Source: Maridesulfovibrio sp.
Lineage (GTDB): Bacteria; Desulfobacterota; Desulfovibrionia; Desulfovibrionales; Desulfovibrionaceae
Direction of reading: 5' to 3'
DNA: 64,000 bases
Assembly (NCBI RefSeq): GCF_963678865.1
Contig: NZ_OY787459.1
Location: 1,950,501-2,014,500 of the forward strand
Shown here: one piece after another, positions 53,001 to 61,615 of the stretch
How the letters are laid out: every line of letters begins with the position of its first letter
Position numbering within the stretch: the stretch's first letter is position 1
Program-made: the position numbers and the translations under genes
The notes under the pieces: generated by a model
Told to the model about the DNA's origin: nothing
Databases searched by the model: none
What the model saw: the letters and a program-made list of their open reading frames with translations, nothing else

Positions 53001-53354
53001 CAAAGATTCTTCTCGATCCTCGCCCACATAAAACCGCACAGTAACCATGGAAGAATCACGTCGGGAGATAGAATAAACATACTCCACCCCGTCAATCTGC
53101 CAGAGAATACGCTCCAGCGGAGTGGTAATCAGCTTCTCCACTTCTTCCACCCCGGCACCGGGAGCCTGTACCATGATGTCGGCCATTGGCACTACTATCT
53201 GCGGTTCCTCCTCACGCGGGGTAAGCTGAACAGCGGCCACACCCAACAAAAGTGCACCGACAACCAGCACCATAGTCAACTTGGAATGCAGAAAAAAATT
53301 AACAGCCGTAGCGATCAACCCCCGGCTCTGTTCCGGCTTCAACGAAGTGGGCAT
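50097..53354 (-). CDS. RND efflux transporter, inner-membrane permease
   Basis: AcrB-type resistance-nodulation-division pump of 1085 aa. It has the expected N-terminal membrane helix (KLTMVLVVGALLLGVAAVQL), a first periplasmic loop (PGAGVEEVEKLITTPLE), the membrane block with LGLVVDDPITNVDN (proton-relay aspartates), a second large loop and a second membrane block near the C-terminus (LRPIALTAATTALGAWP). Length is typical. The start overlaps the adaptor stop (TAATG). No outer-membrane TolC-like gene is in the window. Substrate unknown. Confidence 0.92.
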   Translation of the reverse strand: MPTSLKPEQSRGLIATAVNFFLHSKLTMVLVVGALLLGVAAVQLTPREEEPQIVVPMADIMVQAPGAGVEEVEKLITTPLERILWQIDGVEYVYSISRRDSSMVTVRFYVGEDREESLIKLHNAITKNNDLAPKIVSNWAIKPVEIDDVPIVALTLYPSAHSSGGHEDISDFELRRVAEELAARLAEVENLSRVSLVSGRSREMRVELQPERMAGFNISPLEIAGALQGADQSAVAGSVLSGNREIIVSANSFLEDAADVRNLVVGVFNSRPVYLRDVAEVFDGPQEASSYSRIGFSRMYLTKAGHDPEQSSRPAVTIAFSKKKGTNAVKVAEAVLARAEQLREAILPAGIEMEVTRDYGKTADAKVDELLGSLGFAVVTVIILLALTLGWREAAVVALAVPISFSLALFVNYLLGYTINRVTLFALILSLGLVVDDPITNVDNIQRHILMKKKNPAAATLDAVSEVLPPVIMSTLAIIVSFVPLFFITGMMGPYMAPMAANVPLTVTFSTVCALTIVPWMAFRLLKNLQPKAMSATSGPGRIECLYTRIITPFLDSRFRRWLLVGVIVAGLVFSMALAGLRFVPLKMLPFDNKNEFQIVIDMDEGTPLEQTDRVVREMEQVLRTVPEVTSFVTYAGEPSPMDFNGLVRHYYWREGGHMADIRVNLADKSRREEQSHAIVLRLRNELEQVARRNNANIKIVESPPGPPVISTITTEVYGAEDRPYSALIEGAQQIAATMEDEPGVVDIDLSTEADQTMVDFVLDKEKAALHGVSARDVVNTLQMALSGMVPATVHEQGERNPLPVRLILPLLRRADVSSLEQLKVRTADGHSVPLAELGRLVEISREQPVYHKNLKRVVYVFAEMAGRAPGEAILDMQSRLDKDPLPPFIWSDWAGEGEWQITLDVFRDLGLAFGAALLGIYILLIVETGSFGMPLLIMCAIPLTLLGIMPGFWLLNVISAGTVQGAIGEAFADPVFFTATGMIGMIALGGIVIRNSLVLIDFIRQSVAGGMELKDAIIKSGSVRLRPIALTAATTALGAWPITLDPIFSGLAWALIFGLLASTLFTLLVVPVGYYVFEQKNNQN

Positions 53355-54511
53355 TACTGCTGACCTCCGGTTGCGGGCAGTTCAAACCCCACAGTTTCAT
53401 TACCGCGAAGCCCGGACAGAATCTCCAGCTTATCGCCGTGGCTTGCACCGCTGCGCACGTAGACCAGTTCCCAGTTTCCGCCACTCTGAACCAGAACTGT
53501 TTGCAGTTGCCCCACGCGGGAAACGGCTCTTGCAGGAACAAGCACAACCTGTTTTTTAGCGACAGGTATAAGCAGCCGTCCGAACATTCCGGGATAAAGA
53601 CCGGGTAAAGGATCAATCCCAGCCTTAACCAAAAAGGTCCGGGTCAAAGGATCGGCAGAGGGCACAACCTCCTCCACTACGGCCTCGGCCCCCTCACCAA
53701 GAGCCTCTATGTCCACCGCAAATTTCTGCCCGACACGGACCTGTCCGATTACACTCTCACGTACAAGGGCTTCCAGCCGCAGGGTCCCGCCGGTCTGGAT
53801 CAGCATAAGCGGCTTACCGGGGAAGGCAAGGTCGCCGGGTTCCACCATGCGTTTGGCAACTTCGCCATCAGCCGGAGCGGAAATAATTGTATAGCTTAGA
53901 TTTATGCGAGCCGCTTCAACACCTTTTCGGGCCTGTCTGACTCCGGCGGAAGCAGCATCCAAACCGTCTCCAGCCTGAGCCAGAGCAGCTTTGGCCTTGA
54001 GGTAATTAGCTTCCACCCGGTCAAGCTCATCCTGTGTTGCAACCTTGTCTTCAAAAAGCTTCTTCATCCGCTTCCAAGTGGCTGTAACCGTATCCGCCTC
54101 GGCTCTGGCGGCGTTGATACCTTCACGGGCCTGACGTTCAGAGGCCTCCGCAGATTTAAGTCCCTGTTCCGCGCTTTCAAGCCTGGTCTTGAATTCCCGG
54201 TCATCCAGCACAATGAGCTGATCGCCCTTGCGGACTTTCTGCCCGGAATGAACCAGCACCTTGCGAACCTTTCCGGTAACCTGCGCTTCAATTGAAGTTT
54301 CCGTTTCAGGACGTACAGTTCCCACTGCTTCATAAACCACAGGCACAACCACGGATTCCGCAACAGCAGTAACGGCAGGCCCCGCTTTACTGCGGGTCGG
54401 GACTATCCGCCCTTTTTCAATCATTGCGGACTCAAATGAGCCTGTCATCCAAAGCACCATAAACATTATCGCTGCGCCGAGCATGGCGACCATAATACAT
54501 TTTTTTGTCAT
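53354..54511 (-). CDS. RND efflux periplasmic adaptor (membrane fusion protein)
   Basis: Membrane fusion protein of 385 aa linking the permease to an outer-membrane channel. An N-terminal signal/anchor segment (MVAMLGAAIMFMVLWMTG) is followed by a lipoyl-like half (VTGKVRKVLVHSGQKVRKGDQLIVLD), a long coiled-coil hairpin (about 110-190), the second lipoyl half (ISAPADGEVAKRMVEPGDL) and a beta-barrel domain. The ATG at 54511 has GGAG six bases upstream. First gene of the pump operon, behind the promoter at 54567-54595. Confidence 0.9.
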   Translation of the reverse strand: MTKKCIMVAMLGAAIMFMVLWMTGSFESAMIEKGRIVPTRSKAGPAVTAVAESVVVPVVYEAVGTVRPETETSIEAQVTGKVRKVLVHSGQKVRKGDQLIVLDDREFKTRLESAEQGLKSAEASERQAREGINAARAEADTVTATWKRMKKLFEDKVATQDELDRVEANYLKAKAALAQAGDGLDAASAGVRQARKGVEAARINLSYTIISAPADGEVAKRMVEPGDLAFPGKPLMLIQTGGTLRLEALVRESVIGQVRVGQKFAVDIEALGEGAEAVVEEVVPSADPLTRTFLVKAGIDPLPGLYPGMFGRLLIPVAKKQVVLVPARAVSRVGQLQTVLVQSGGNWELVYVRSGASHGDKLEILSGLRGNETVGFELPATGGQQ

Positions 54512-54566
54512 CACTAACTCCAGAATTGCCGATATTTTCCACAGGGAGAGGAAGAACCTTCATATT

Positions 54567-54595
54567 CTTATACAATTGTTAAACAACTGTTTCAA
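54567..54595 (-). promoter_or_regulatory. Sigma-70 promoter of the RND operon with embedded operator
   Basis: On the minus strand TTGAAA (54590-54595) and TATAAG (54567-54572) are exactly 17 bases apart. The spacer is occupied by an imperfect palindrome, ACAATTGTT / AACAACTGT (54572-54590, 8 of 9 pairs), a layout typical of TetR- or MarR-type repression of efflux pumps. No such repressor gene is in the window. Confidence 0.65.
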
Positions 54596-54616
54596 TTACA
54601 ATCATTTTCTTTTTTG

Positions 54617-54645
54617 TTGTCCTGACAAAGCATAAAAAGTATCTT
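54617..54645 (+). promoter_or_regulatory. Weak candidate promoter for the sigma-54 activator
   Basis: TTGTCC at 54617-54622 and TATCTT at 54640-54645 are 17 bases apart, ending 19 bases before the GTG start. Both boxes are poor matches, so this is tentative. Confidence 0.3.
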
Positions 54646-54664
54646 TTGCCGCAAGGAGAAAGAT

Positions 54665-56068
54665 GTGCGCAGAATACTTTTAATAACCCGCAACAGGCAT
54701 CAACTTTCCGGGATAGTCGAAGGGCTTGATTCAAAACGGAATGTGGTAAGGGAAACCGATATTGGGATTGATTCCATGCATGGTGAGGATCACGGGATTG
54801 ATACGGTCGTAGTTGAAATGAACTCCCTTATGGAGCCGTCTATGACTGTTGATGCGGCCCTTGACCGACTGCTTGAAAAATACCCTTCCGCCTCCATTGT
54901 AGTGGTCGCAAACAGCAACCAGTCTCCGCAGGCGGTGGAAGCAGTCAAAGCCGGGGCCTTTGATTACCTTACCCATCCAGTCGGAAAAGAAGAACTGGAA
55001 CTGGTTATTGAAAAAGCGCATCAGGCCGACATCCGCCACTCGGAACTGGATTATCTGAGGGATCAGTTCTGGGGAGACGATTACAAGGATGTGGTCAATA
55101 CCAAGAGCGAAAAGATGCTGGAGGTACTTGAAAAAGTCCGGCAGGTAGCCGCAACCGGGACTACGGTGCTCCTTTCAGGGGAAACAGGCACCGGAAAGAA
55201 CCTTATCGCCCGCATGCTGCATGCCCACAGCAGCCGCAAGGACAGACCGTTTATCAATATACACTGCGGAGCAATCCCTGACTCCCTTGTTGAAAGCGAA
55301 CTTTTCGGCCATGAAAAGGGCGCCTTTACCGGGGCCATGAAACGCAAACTCGGTAAATTCGAGTTAGCAGACTCCGGAACAATATTCCTTGATGAAATAG
55401 GCACTATCAGCTCCGCCGTTCAGATAAAGCTACTTGATGTTCTTCAGGAAAGACACATACAGCGGGTGGGAGGTGAACTGTCCATCCCGTTAAACGTTCG
55501 GATCATCGCCGCTACTAATGAAGACCTTGATGAACAGTGCCGCAACGGGGATTTCAGGCGGGACCTGTTCTACAGGCTGAATGTATTTCCCATCACCCTT
55601 CCCCCTCTGCGGGAGCGCAAGGAAGATATCCTTCACTTGAGCAGGGTCTTCATTTCCCAGTTCAACACCCAGCTCAACAAAGATATCGAATCCGTGGCCC
55701 CTGATGTGCTTGAAGCTTTTATTTCATATGACTGGCCCGGCAATGTGCGCGAGCTTGAAAATATAATTGAAAGGGCCTGTATCCTTGAATCAGGACCACA
55801 ACTGACCAAAAGCAGCTTCCCCATCGAATTCTTCCATGACTGCAACAGCTCACACCCTACTATGGTTGATACAGACATCCCTTTGGGAAAAGCCCGTCAG
55901 TCTGCAATTGATTCTTTTGAGCAAACGTACCTGACTCGCCTTTTAAGCAGAACAAACGGCAGCATAACCCGCACAGCAGCCAAGGCTGGCGTTTCAACCC
56001 GGCAGGTAAGCAAACTGATGAATAAACACAAATTGAAACGGAGTGATTTCACTGCAAACAAGAACTGA
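54665..56068 (+). CDS. Sigma-54-dependent regulator with degenerate receiver
   Basis: NtrC-type activator of 467 aa. Residues 1-115 look like a receiver, but the acidic pair of strand 1 is missing (ILLITRNR) and the phospho-acceptor position reads VVVEM with Glu51. The AAA+ domain (about 145-370) has GETGTGKN (Walker A), the sigma-54-contacting GAFTGA loop and a GTIFLDEIG Walker B. A Fis-type helix-turn-helix ends the protein (ITRTAAKAGVSTRQVSKLM). GTG start with AAGGAGAA upstream. It is divergent from the RND pump and upstream of a sigma-54 promoter at 56291, its likely target (inference). Confidence 0.88.
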   Translation: MRRILLITRNRHQLSGIVEGLDSKRNVVRETDIGIDSMHGEDHGIDTVVVEMNSLMEPSMTVDAALDRLLEKYPSASIVVVANSNQSPQAVEAVKAGAFDYLTHPVGKEELELVIEKAHQADIRHSELDYLRDQFWGDDYKDVVNTKSEKMLEVLEKVRQVAATGTTVLLSGETGTGKNLIARMLHAHSSRKDRPFINIHCGAIPDSLVESELFGHEKGAFTGAMKRKLGKFELADSGTIFLDEIGTISSAVQIKLLDVLQERHIQRVGGELSIPLNVRIIAATNEDLDEQCRNGDFRRDLFYRLNVFPITLPPLRERKEDILHLSRVFISQFNTQLNKDIESVAPDVLEAFISYDWPGNVRELENIIERACILESGPQLTKSSFPIEFFHDCNSSHPTMVDTDIPLGKARQSAIDSFEQTYLTRLLSRTNGSITRTAAKAGVSTRQVSKLMNKHKLKRSDFTANKN

Positions 56069-56158
56069 TAGTTCCGAACTCATTTCAAGAAAAGGAACTC
56101 CCGATTCTGCATTACACCCAAAGGCATTGCCCCTAATTTTCGCAATCTCAAGTTGTTT

Positions 56159-56176
56159 TTAGCCAGTTACGGCTAA
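56159..56176. promoter_or_regulatory. Candidate upstream activator site
   Basis: TTAGCC and GGCTAA form a perfect inverted repeat around AGTTAC. Its centre is about 150 bases before the predicted start site of the sigma-54 promoter, a normal distance for an enhancer-binding protein. Confidence 0.45.
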
Positions 56177-56219
56177 TTACGGACAAATCGGCCTTACAAA
56201 CAACCGCCCGAACACCGAC

Positions 56220-56244
56220 AAACAGGAACCCGAGGTTCCTGTTT
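56220..56244 (+). terminator. Terminator of the sigma-54 regulator gene
   Basis: AAACAGGAACC pairs perfectly with GGTTCCTGTTT around a CGA loop. The T-run after it is short. Confidence 0.6.
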
Positions 56245-56290
56245 AGCCGCAAATACACAAATATACCCTTTTATTTCAATGCATTATATC

Positions 56291-56306
56291 TGGCACACTC
56301 CATGCT
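56291..56306 (+). promoter_or_regulatory. Sigma-54 (-24/-12) promoter
   Basis: TGGCACACTCCATGCT matches the sigma-54 consensus, with GG (56292-56293) and GC (56304-56305) separated by exactly ten bases. The predicted start is near 56317, about 84 bases before the GNAT gene, and a sigma-54 activator gene lies directly upstream. Confidence 0.75.
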
Positions 56307-56400
56307 TTAAATAGACAGCCTGCATTCGCAGACTGCAAAGCGTAAACATTTATTGTGGTCTCCGCTTTGTATTTGATCAGAATGAAGTGAGGAACAACAA

Positions 56401-56946
56401 ATGCCTTTCGAAAATGAGCATGGTGCAGAACCTGTTGAAACAGAACTGCAGCTTAAACTCAGTATTGGACTGAATCCGGAAGATACCGAAGAGATACTGG
56501 AACTGGCCGCCTGCTGCCAGACCATTCCGCAGGAAAAACTTGAAATGCTCGAACAGAGTGTCTGGGAAGAAGCATACAATACCAGTCTCCCGTTCAGTAC
56601 ATTTATAAGAGCTCATGTTGTTAATGGAGATGAGCAGCCTCTATGCGGGTTTGCATACTTCGGCACCATTGCCGACATGGAAGACTGCTATGAGTTGTAC
56701 CTTGTCGCTGTGGATGAGGAGTTCAGGAATATCGGCATCGGAGCCGCTCTGGTTGATGAAATCGAACGTCAGATTTCAGCCGCGGATGGAAGCACTATTT
56801 TTTGCGAAGTGCCTGACTCACGTGCTCATGAGAATTCCGAAAACTTCCTGCAGGCAACAGGTTTCAGCAGGCAGAACCGCCACTACCGTTTTTTCATCCC
56901 TGAAAAAGGAAACGCCGTCTACGCTAAAAAATTACTGCAAAATTAA
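56401..56946 (+). CDS. GNAT-family N-acetyltransferase
   Basis: Acetyltransferase of 181 aa. The acetyl-CoA-binding segment is LVAVDEEFRNIGIGAALVDEIERQI (motif A with R-x-x-G-I-G) near residue 100, and the C-terminal LQATGFSRQNRHYRFF is the usual final strand. AGGAACAACAA precedes the ATG. It is first in a two-gene unit behind the sigma-54 promoter, so it is probably expressed on a specific signal. Substrate unknown. Confidence 0.8.
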   Translation: MPFENEHGAEPVETELQLKLSIGLNPEDTEEILELAACCQTIPQEKLEMLEQSVWEEAYNTSLPFSTFIRAHVVNGDEQPLCGFAYFGTIADMEDCYELYLVAVDEEFRNIGIGAALVDEIERQISAADGSTIFCEVPDSRAHENSENFLQATGFSRQNRHYRFFIPEKGNAVYAKKLLQN

Positions 56947-56964
56947 TCATACTGGAGAAAAACT

Positions 56965-57237
56965 GTGTCAACAGAAGAATATGAAGACACGATATACGGA
57001 CAGGTGGTTCCATATAGCGGTGAAGCAGAAGACAGGTTTGACATTGCGATTCTGGTAGACAGTGAGGAAGAGTATATTGTCGAGCCGGACTCACGTGGAC
57101 GCAGTCTGAGCGAATACATGGACCGCTGGATAAAAGCTGATGTTTCGATCAGAGAAACGGAAGAGAACATTTATATAAAAATTATGGATATAGAGCTGGA
57201 TGACATGAGCTGGCAATACAGCGAAGACAACTGGTAA
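56965..57237 (+). CDS. Small acidic protein, unknown function
   Basis: Protein of 90 aa, rich in Asp and Glu (VDSEEEYIVEPDSRG), with no membrane segment or signal peptide. GTG start with TGGAG upstream, 18 bases after the GNAT gene, so likely co-transcribed from the sigma-54 promoter. I recognise no family. Its size and charge would suit a partner or substrate of the acetyltransferase, but that is a guess. Confidence 0.6.
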   Translation: MSTEEYEDTIYGQVVPYSGEAEDRFDIAILVDSEEEYIVEPDSRGRSLSEYMDRWIKADVSIRETEENIYIKIMDIELDDMSWQYSEDNW

Positions 57238-57257
57238 CCCCCATAAATTTCCACGAT

Positions 57258-57295
57258 AAAGGCCGCAGCAGAATAAAATCTGCTGCGGCCTTTTT
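57258..57295 (+). terminator. Strong intrinsic terminator
   Basis: AAAGGCCGCAGCAGA pairs with TCTGCTGCGGCCTTT and is followed by a T-run. It closes the GNAT/acidic-protein unit. Confidence 0.9.
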
Positions 57296-57396
57296 ACTGA
57301 CTGATAGCAGACAACAATTCACAAGACATTCTTTTTTATGTACTGTATATTTTGTTTTTATTTTCGGTTGTCCAATAATATATTGTCGGAGAACAG

Positions 57397-59712
57397 ATGA
57401 AAGCCGTAAGACACCAAAAATCAAAAAAAAATCTTTACGACAGTGAGAAACGCAATCGCAGGCTTTCAGATGCGACTTTTGAGTCCATTTTAATTTCCGA
57501 GGATGGCATCTGCCTTGATCAGAACAAAACTGCGGAACATATGTTCGGCTATACATTAGAAGAAGCAATAGGAAAGTCAGACACAGAATGGGTCATCCCG
57601 GAAGACCGTGAAAAGGTTATCAAAAAGATTAGCGCCAACATTGAAAAGGCATACGAAGTAACCGCGCTTCGCAAAGACGGAACAACTTTTCCATGCGAGA
57701 TACAGGAAAAAATAATTATTGAGGATGACAGAGAACTTCACATAACCGCCCTGCGGGACATCAGCCAACGTAAGGCAATAGAAAAACAGATGCGGGACAG
57801 TGAGCAGCGCCACCGGCTTATTTTTGAGCACTCACCTCATGCAATGATCCGCTTTGATAACACAGGAACCATTATCGACTGTAACCAGAAATTTGTGAAG
57901 CTCATGGGGTCCGATAAGAAAAAGCTCATCGGCTTCAATTCGATCAAGCATAGCACCCGCAAAATGCGTGCCGCCGTAAAAAAGGCGGTGGAAGGTGAAA
58001 CCTCCGTATATCAAGACATATATACTTCTGTAACAGGCAATAAGACTAGTTATATCCGCGCCATATTCAACCCGGTAAACAAAGGCAACCCAACTGAAGT
58101 GATAGCTTCACTGGAGGACATTACCGACCACAGAAAAATGGAAGTGGAATTGGCAAGGACAGAATCCCGTTTCAAGACCATTGCCGAAAATTCCAAAGAC
58201 CTTATCTACCGCTTTTCCATACCGGACAAAAAATTTGAATATGTAAGCCCGGCCTGCCTTGAAATTACCGGATATCCTCCAGGAACATTCTATAACAATT
58301 CACAATTTTTCTTTGATCTGATTCATCCTGACTTTGCGGACTTTATTCACCAGCAATGGCTTGATATGGCCTGCGGTAAAATGTCCCCCATTGTGGAGTA
58401 CCGGATAATTGACCGCTATGGCCGAAGCAAATGGCTGCAGCAAAGCAATGTCCCCTTTTATGAAGATGGGTCCCCCTCCAAGGTGGAAGGTATTGTCCGA
58501 GATGTGACAGAACTTAAGGATGCTTTGAACAAAGTCGAAGAAGAAAAGACTCGGGCCGAGGCCGCCAGCAGAACCAAATCAGAATTTCTGGCTAATATGA
58601 GCCATGAAATACGCACTCCGCTCAATGGCATCATGGGCATGCTGCAACTCATTGGTATAGAATCCACTTCAGCCAAACAGGGCGAATATGTCAACGCGGC
58701 AATGCAGGCCTCCAAAAGACTGAACAATGTTCTGTCCGATATTCTCGATCTGGCCCAGGTTGAAGCGGGGAAACTGACCCTCAACTACAAAGAATTCAAC
58801 CCTGAGGAAGAGATAAGGCATGTCTTTGAACTTTTCGAAATTACTTCCCGTCATTCAGGAGTAGAACTCATGCTCAGACTTGCTCCGGACCTCCCCCGGA
58901 CCGTTATCGGGGACCCGGCACGCCTGCAGCAGATCCTGACCAATCTGGTAGGTAACGCACTCAAGTTCACCCATAAGGGGCATGTCTGCATTGATGCAAC
59001 GGTACTACCGCATTATAAATCTAAGCAATACGAGCTGCTCTTCACAGTGGAAGATACCGGAGTAGGAATTCCGAAAGAGAAAATGCACAAGCTGTTTCAG
59101 TCCTTTTCTCAGGTCAGCCATGGCAGCACCCGCCAATATCAGGGAGCCGGACTGGGGTTATCCATTTGCAAAAAGCTGACCGAACTGATGAACGGCAGCA
59201 TTTCTGTCGAAAGCACGGCAGGCGAAGGAACCTGCTTCAATGTTTCAATTCCGTTTAACATCCCTCAACACGAAACTCTGCTTCCTGAAACAAAAGAAAA
59301 CTCCCCGAAAGCCAAGTCCTCTTACTCGGACTACCGAATCCTTGTGGCTGAAGACGAAAAGGTCAACAGGCTTTATATCAAACTATTTCTTGAACAACTC
59401 GGGTTCAATGTGGAAACAGTCACAGACGGGCAGCAGGTACTCGACAAATTACTCTATGAAGACTTCAACCTGGTACTTATGGATATCAATATGCCTGTTA
59501 TGAACGGTACGGAATCGACTCAGGCTATCAGGATGGGTGAGGCGGGGGCACATAACAAGCGTATCCCCATCATTGCTATTACCGCTTTCGCCATGAAAGG
59601 GGACCGGGAACAATTTCTGCAAAAAGGTATGGACGATTATATTGCCAAACCTGTAGAAGAAAACGAACTTCGCAAGATAATCCTGAAAACACTGCAGCTT
59701 AGCTCGGTATAA
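57397..59712 (+). CDS. Hybrid histidine kinase with three PAS domains
   Basis: Soluble hybrid sensor kinase of 771 aa with no membrane segment. Three PAS domains occupy about residues 25-130, 135-250 and 255-375 (DGICLDQNKTAEHMFGY; DNTGTIIDCNQKFVKLMG; PDKKFEYVSPACLEITGY). HisKA has EFLANMSHEIRTPLNG near residue 395, HATPase has NLVGNALKFT, DTGVGIPKEK and GAGLGLSICKKL. A C-terminal receiver (about 645-765) holds VLMDINMP with the phospho-Asp. GGAG precedes the ATG. It likely senses a cytoplasmic signal; no separate regulator partner is adjacent, though the next gene is a diguanylate cyclase. Confidence 0.9.
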   Translation: MKAVRHQKSKKNLYDSEKRNRRLSDATFESILISEDGICLDQNKTAEHMFGYTLEEAIGKSDTEWVIPEDREKVIKKISANIEKAYEVTALRKDGTTFPCEIQEKIIIEDDRELHITALRDISQRKAIEKQMRDSEQRHRLIFEHSPHAMIRFDNTGTIIDCNQKFVKLMGSDKKKLIGFNSIKHSTRKMRAAVKKAVEGETSVYQDIYTSVTGNKTSYIRAIFNPVNKGNPTEVIASLEDITDHRKMEVELARTESRFKTIAENSKDLIYRFSIPDKKFEYVSPACLEITGYPPGTFYNNSQFFFDLIHPDFADFIHQQWLDMACGKMSPIVEYRIIDRYGRSKWLQQSNVPFYEDGSPSKVEGIVRDVTELKDALNKVEEEKTRAEAASRTKSEFLANMSHEIRTPLNGIMGMLQLIGIESTSAKQGEYVNAAMQASKRLNNVLSDILDLAQVEAGKLTLNYKEFNPEEEIRHVFELFEITSRHSGVELMLRLAPDLPRTVIGDPARLQQILTNLVGNALKFTHKGHVCIDATVLPHYKSKQYELLFTVEDTGVGIPKEKMHKLFQSFSQVSHGSTRQYQGAGLGLSICKKLTELMNGSISVESTAGEGTCFNVSIPFNIPQHETLLPETKENSPKAKSSYSDYRILVAEDEKVNRLYIKLFLEQLGFNVETVTDGQQVLDKLLYEDFNLVLMDINMPVMNGTESTQAIRMGEAGAHNKRIPIIAITAFAMKGDREQFLQKGMDDYIAKPVEENELRKIILKTLQLSSV

Positions 59713-59826
59713 CAAGCACACCCACCATAATACCCAGCGAATGTCATATCATTTAATCTCGAATTCTTCTCAACAAGCATACATACGACAACCTTAACAA
59801 CCTGTCTGAATAACATATGGATTTTT

Positions 59827-61311
59827 ATGGGGATCAAAACGGGGAATTTTAAAAATATCGGCAGCTCCTACGAAGAGGGATCAAATGCCGCAGTACTTTC
59901 GGCAATTGCCCGAAGTGCCGAAGAGCTGACCACAGGAAAAGGATGGCCCGACGGGGTGAACGACCTGCTTGAGGCCCTCGGCCGGGCTACAGGTGTGAGT
60001 AGGGTCTGGATCTTCCAGACCATTGAAGTCACAGACACGCACATAACTCAGAATTACACCTTTGAATGGGCTTCGGCCCCGCGCTACAAACAGCTGGGCA
60101 TGCCCATGTTCAGCATGTTCACTAACAAGATAAACCGCCCGGAATACCGGGAAACTGTCTGGAGCAGACAACGCGGGGAATGGCAGAAGATGGTCACCAA
60201 CCGGATCGAACCGGGCTGGCTGAGGGATACCCTTGAAGTACAGAAAATAAAATCCATGCTTACAATTTCCATCATGGTGGAAGATCAGTGGTGGGGAACT
60301 CTGGGCTTTGACGACTGTGAACGAGCCTACGACTGGTCGGATGAAGAAATAGCCCTGCTCAAAACTGCCGGATACCTTATTTCAAATGCAGTGCTGCGCG
60401 ACAGACTCAGCGCTAAACGCAGGCAGTTCAGCATTCTCAAACAATTGACAGACAGCAGCGTCTGGGAATTCGACTTCAAAACCGGACAGATATGGTGCTC
60501 ACCGGAGCTTCTCTATTCCGTTCCGGTCCCAACGGACAACATCCGCTTTTCGCTGCATAAGGCTCTGCACCTGATCCACCCGGATGACCGCCGTCCCCTG
60601 CTTGCCGCTGCCCGGCAATACCTGCAAGGCAACCGGAAAAATGTTTTCCGCTTTGACATGCGTTTATTTACAGATTGCGGTGACCTGCGCTGGGTGGAAC
60701 TTATCGGGAACCTGCGTAGCGGAGAGGACGGCAAACCTGAACAGCTGGCCGGAATCCTTATAGACATCCGCAAGCGCAAACGAGAAGAACAGCGCCTGCG
60801 GGAAGAAGCTGTCACAGATCCATTAACAGGGGTGACCAACCGTCGACTGTTTGAGCACCGCCTGCAGGAATATATTGATTTTTCCGTAAGCGAACGGACG
60901 CCTTTCTCCCTGCTTTTCTTTGATATCGACCACTTTAAAAAACTGAATGACACATACGGGCACCCCACCGGAGACAAAGGGCTCTGCCATCTGACTAAAG
61001 TGCTGGAAGACCAACTGCGCGGCGACGACCTGTTGGCCCGCCTGGGAGGAGATGAATTCGCTTTAATCCTTCCTAAAACCGATCAGCGTACAGCCACAGC
61101 CATCGGGGAGAGATTGATCAGAACGGTAGAATCATCACCTTTTGAACATGATGGAAAAACCCACTGGCTGACTATCAGTATCGGGCTTGCTGTCAGCAAC
61201 GGAAAGCTGACCACCCCCGCCCGGATAATTGAAACTGCCGATGCTGCCCTGTACGAAGCCAAACAAAGGGGACGTAACAGGCTGGCAGTGCTCTCCGGCT
61301 GTGACCTGTGA
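59827..61311 (+). CDS. GAF-PAS diguanylate cyclase
   Basis: Protein of 494 aa making cyclic di-GMP. A GAF-like domain covers about residues 20-195 (WPDGVNDLLEALGRATGVSR; WWGTLGFDDCE). A PAS domain with LIHPDDRRPLL follows (about 205-310). The GGDEF domain (about 325-490) has DPLTGVTNRRLFEHRL and an intact LGGDEFALIL active site. RGDD just upstream of it forms the inhibitory I-site (R-x-x-D). No EAL domain and no membrane segment. Located 114 bases after the hybrid kinase. Confidence 0.9.
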   Translation: MGIKTGNFKNIGSSYEEGSNAAVLSAIARSAEELTTGKGWPDGVNDLLEALGRATGVSRVWIFQTIEVTDTHITQNYTFEWASAPRYKQLGMPMFSMFTNKINRPEYRETVWSRQRGEWQKMVTNRIEPGWLRDTLEVQKIKSMLTISIMVEDQWWGTLGFDDCERAYDWSDEEIALLKTAGYLISNAVLRDRLSAKRRQFSILKQLTDSSVWEFDFKTGQIWCSPELLYSVPVPTDNIRFSLHKALHLIHPDDRRPLLAAARQYLQGNRKNVFRFDMRLFTDCGDLRWVELIGNLRSGEDGKPEQLAGILIDIRKRKREEQRLREEAVTDPLTGVTNRRLFEHRLQEYIDFSVSERTPFSLLFFDIDHFKKLNDTYGHPTGDKGLCHLTKVLEDQLRGDDLLARLGGDEFALILPKTDQRTATAIGERLIRTVESSPFEHDGKTHWLTISIGLAVSNGKLTTPARIIETADAALYEAKQRGRNRLAVLSGCDL

Positions 61312-61377
61312 TACAAATTGACTTTTTCCAAAAGACCGGATTAGTAAATGACAACAGAAAAACATGCTGGAGGAGAT

Positions 61378-61551
61378 ATGATCACCAGAATTGCCGCTGC
61401 ACTGATCATTGCAGCACTCATGATTTCGTCCCTTGGCTGTGCCAAAATTGGAAAGGCCACAGGACAGGCAGTCAAGGAAGTCAAGGAAATGCCCGGAGAG
61501 TTCAAAAAGGGCTATGACGATGGTAGAAATTCCCAAGAAGACAACATATAA
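61378..61551 (+). CDS. Small lipoprotein
   Basis: Lipoprotein of 57 aa. The signal peptide is a hydrophobic stretch ending in SSLGC, with the lipidated cysteine at position 21 and Ala after it, which favours the outer membrane. The mature part is short and charged. The ATG at 61378 has GGAGGAG just upstream; an ATG at 61348 is in frame but lacks such a site. It resembles entericidin-like or small stress lipoproteins in size only. Confidence 0.7.
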   Translation: MITRIAAALIIAALMISSLGCAKIGKATGQAVKEVKEMPGEFKKGYDDGRNSQEDNI

Positions 61552-61615
61552 AATTAACTCCTAATCCATTAGCAAATTACAAAGACTGGTGAGACTGAGC
61601 CGTCTTCAGGGCGAA

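Larger units (their letters stand above)
56069..56400. other. Intergenic regulatory region (terminator, UAS, sigma-54 promoter)
   Basis: 332 bases with no gene. It contains an inverted repeat at 56159-56176, a terminator hairpin at 56220-56244 and a sigma-54 promoter at 56291-56306, listed separately. Confidence 0.6.
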
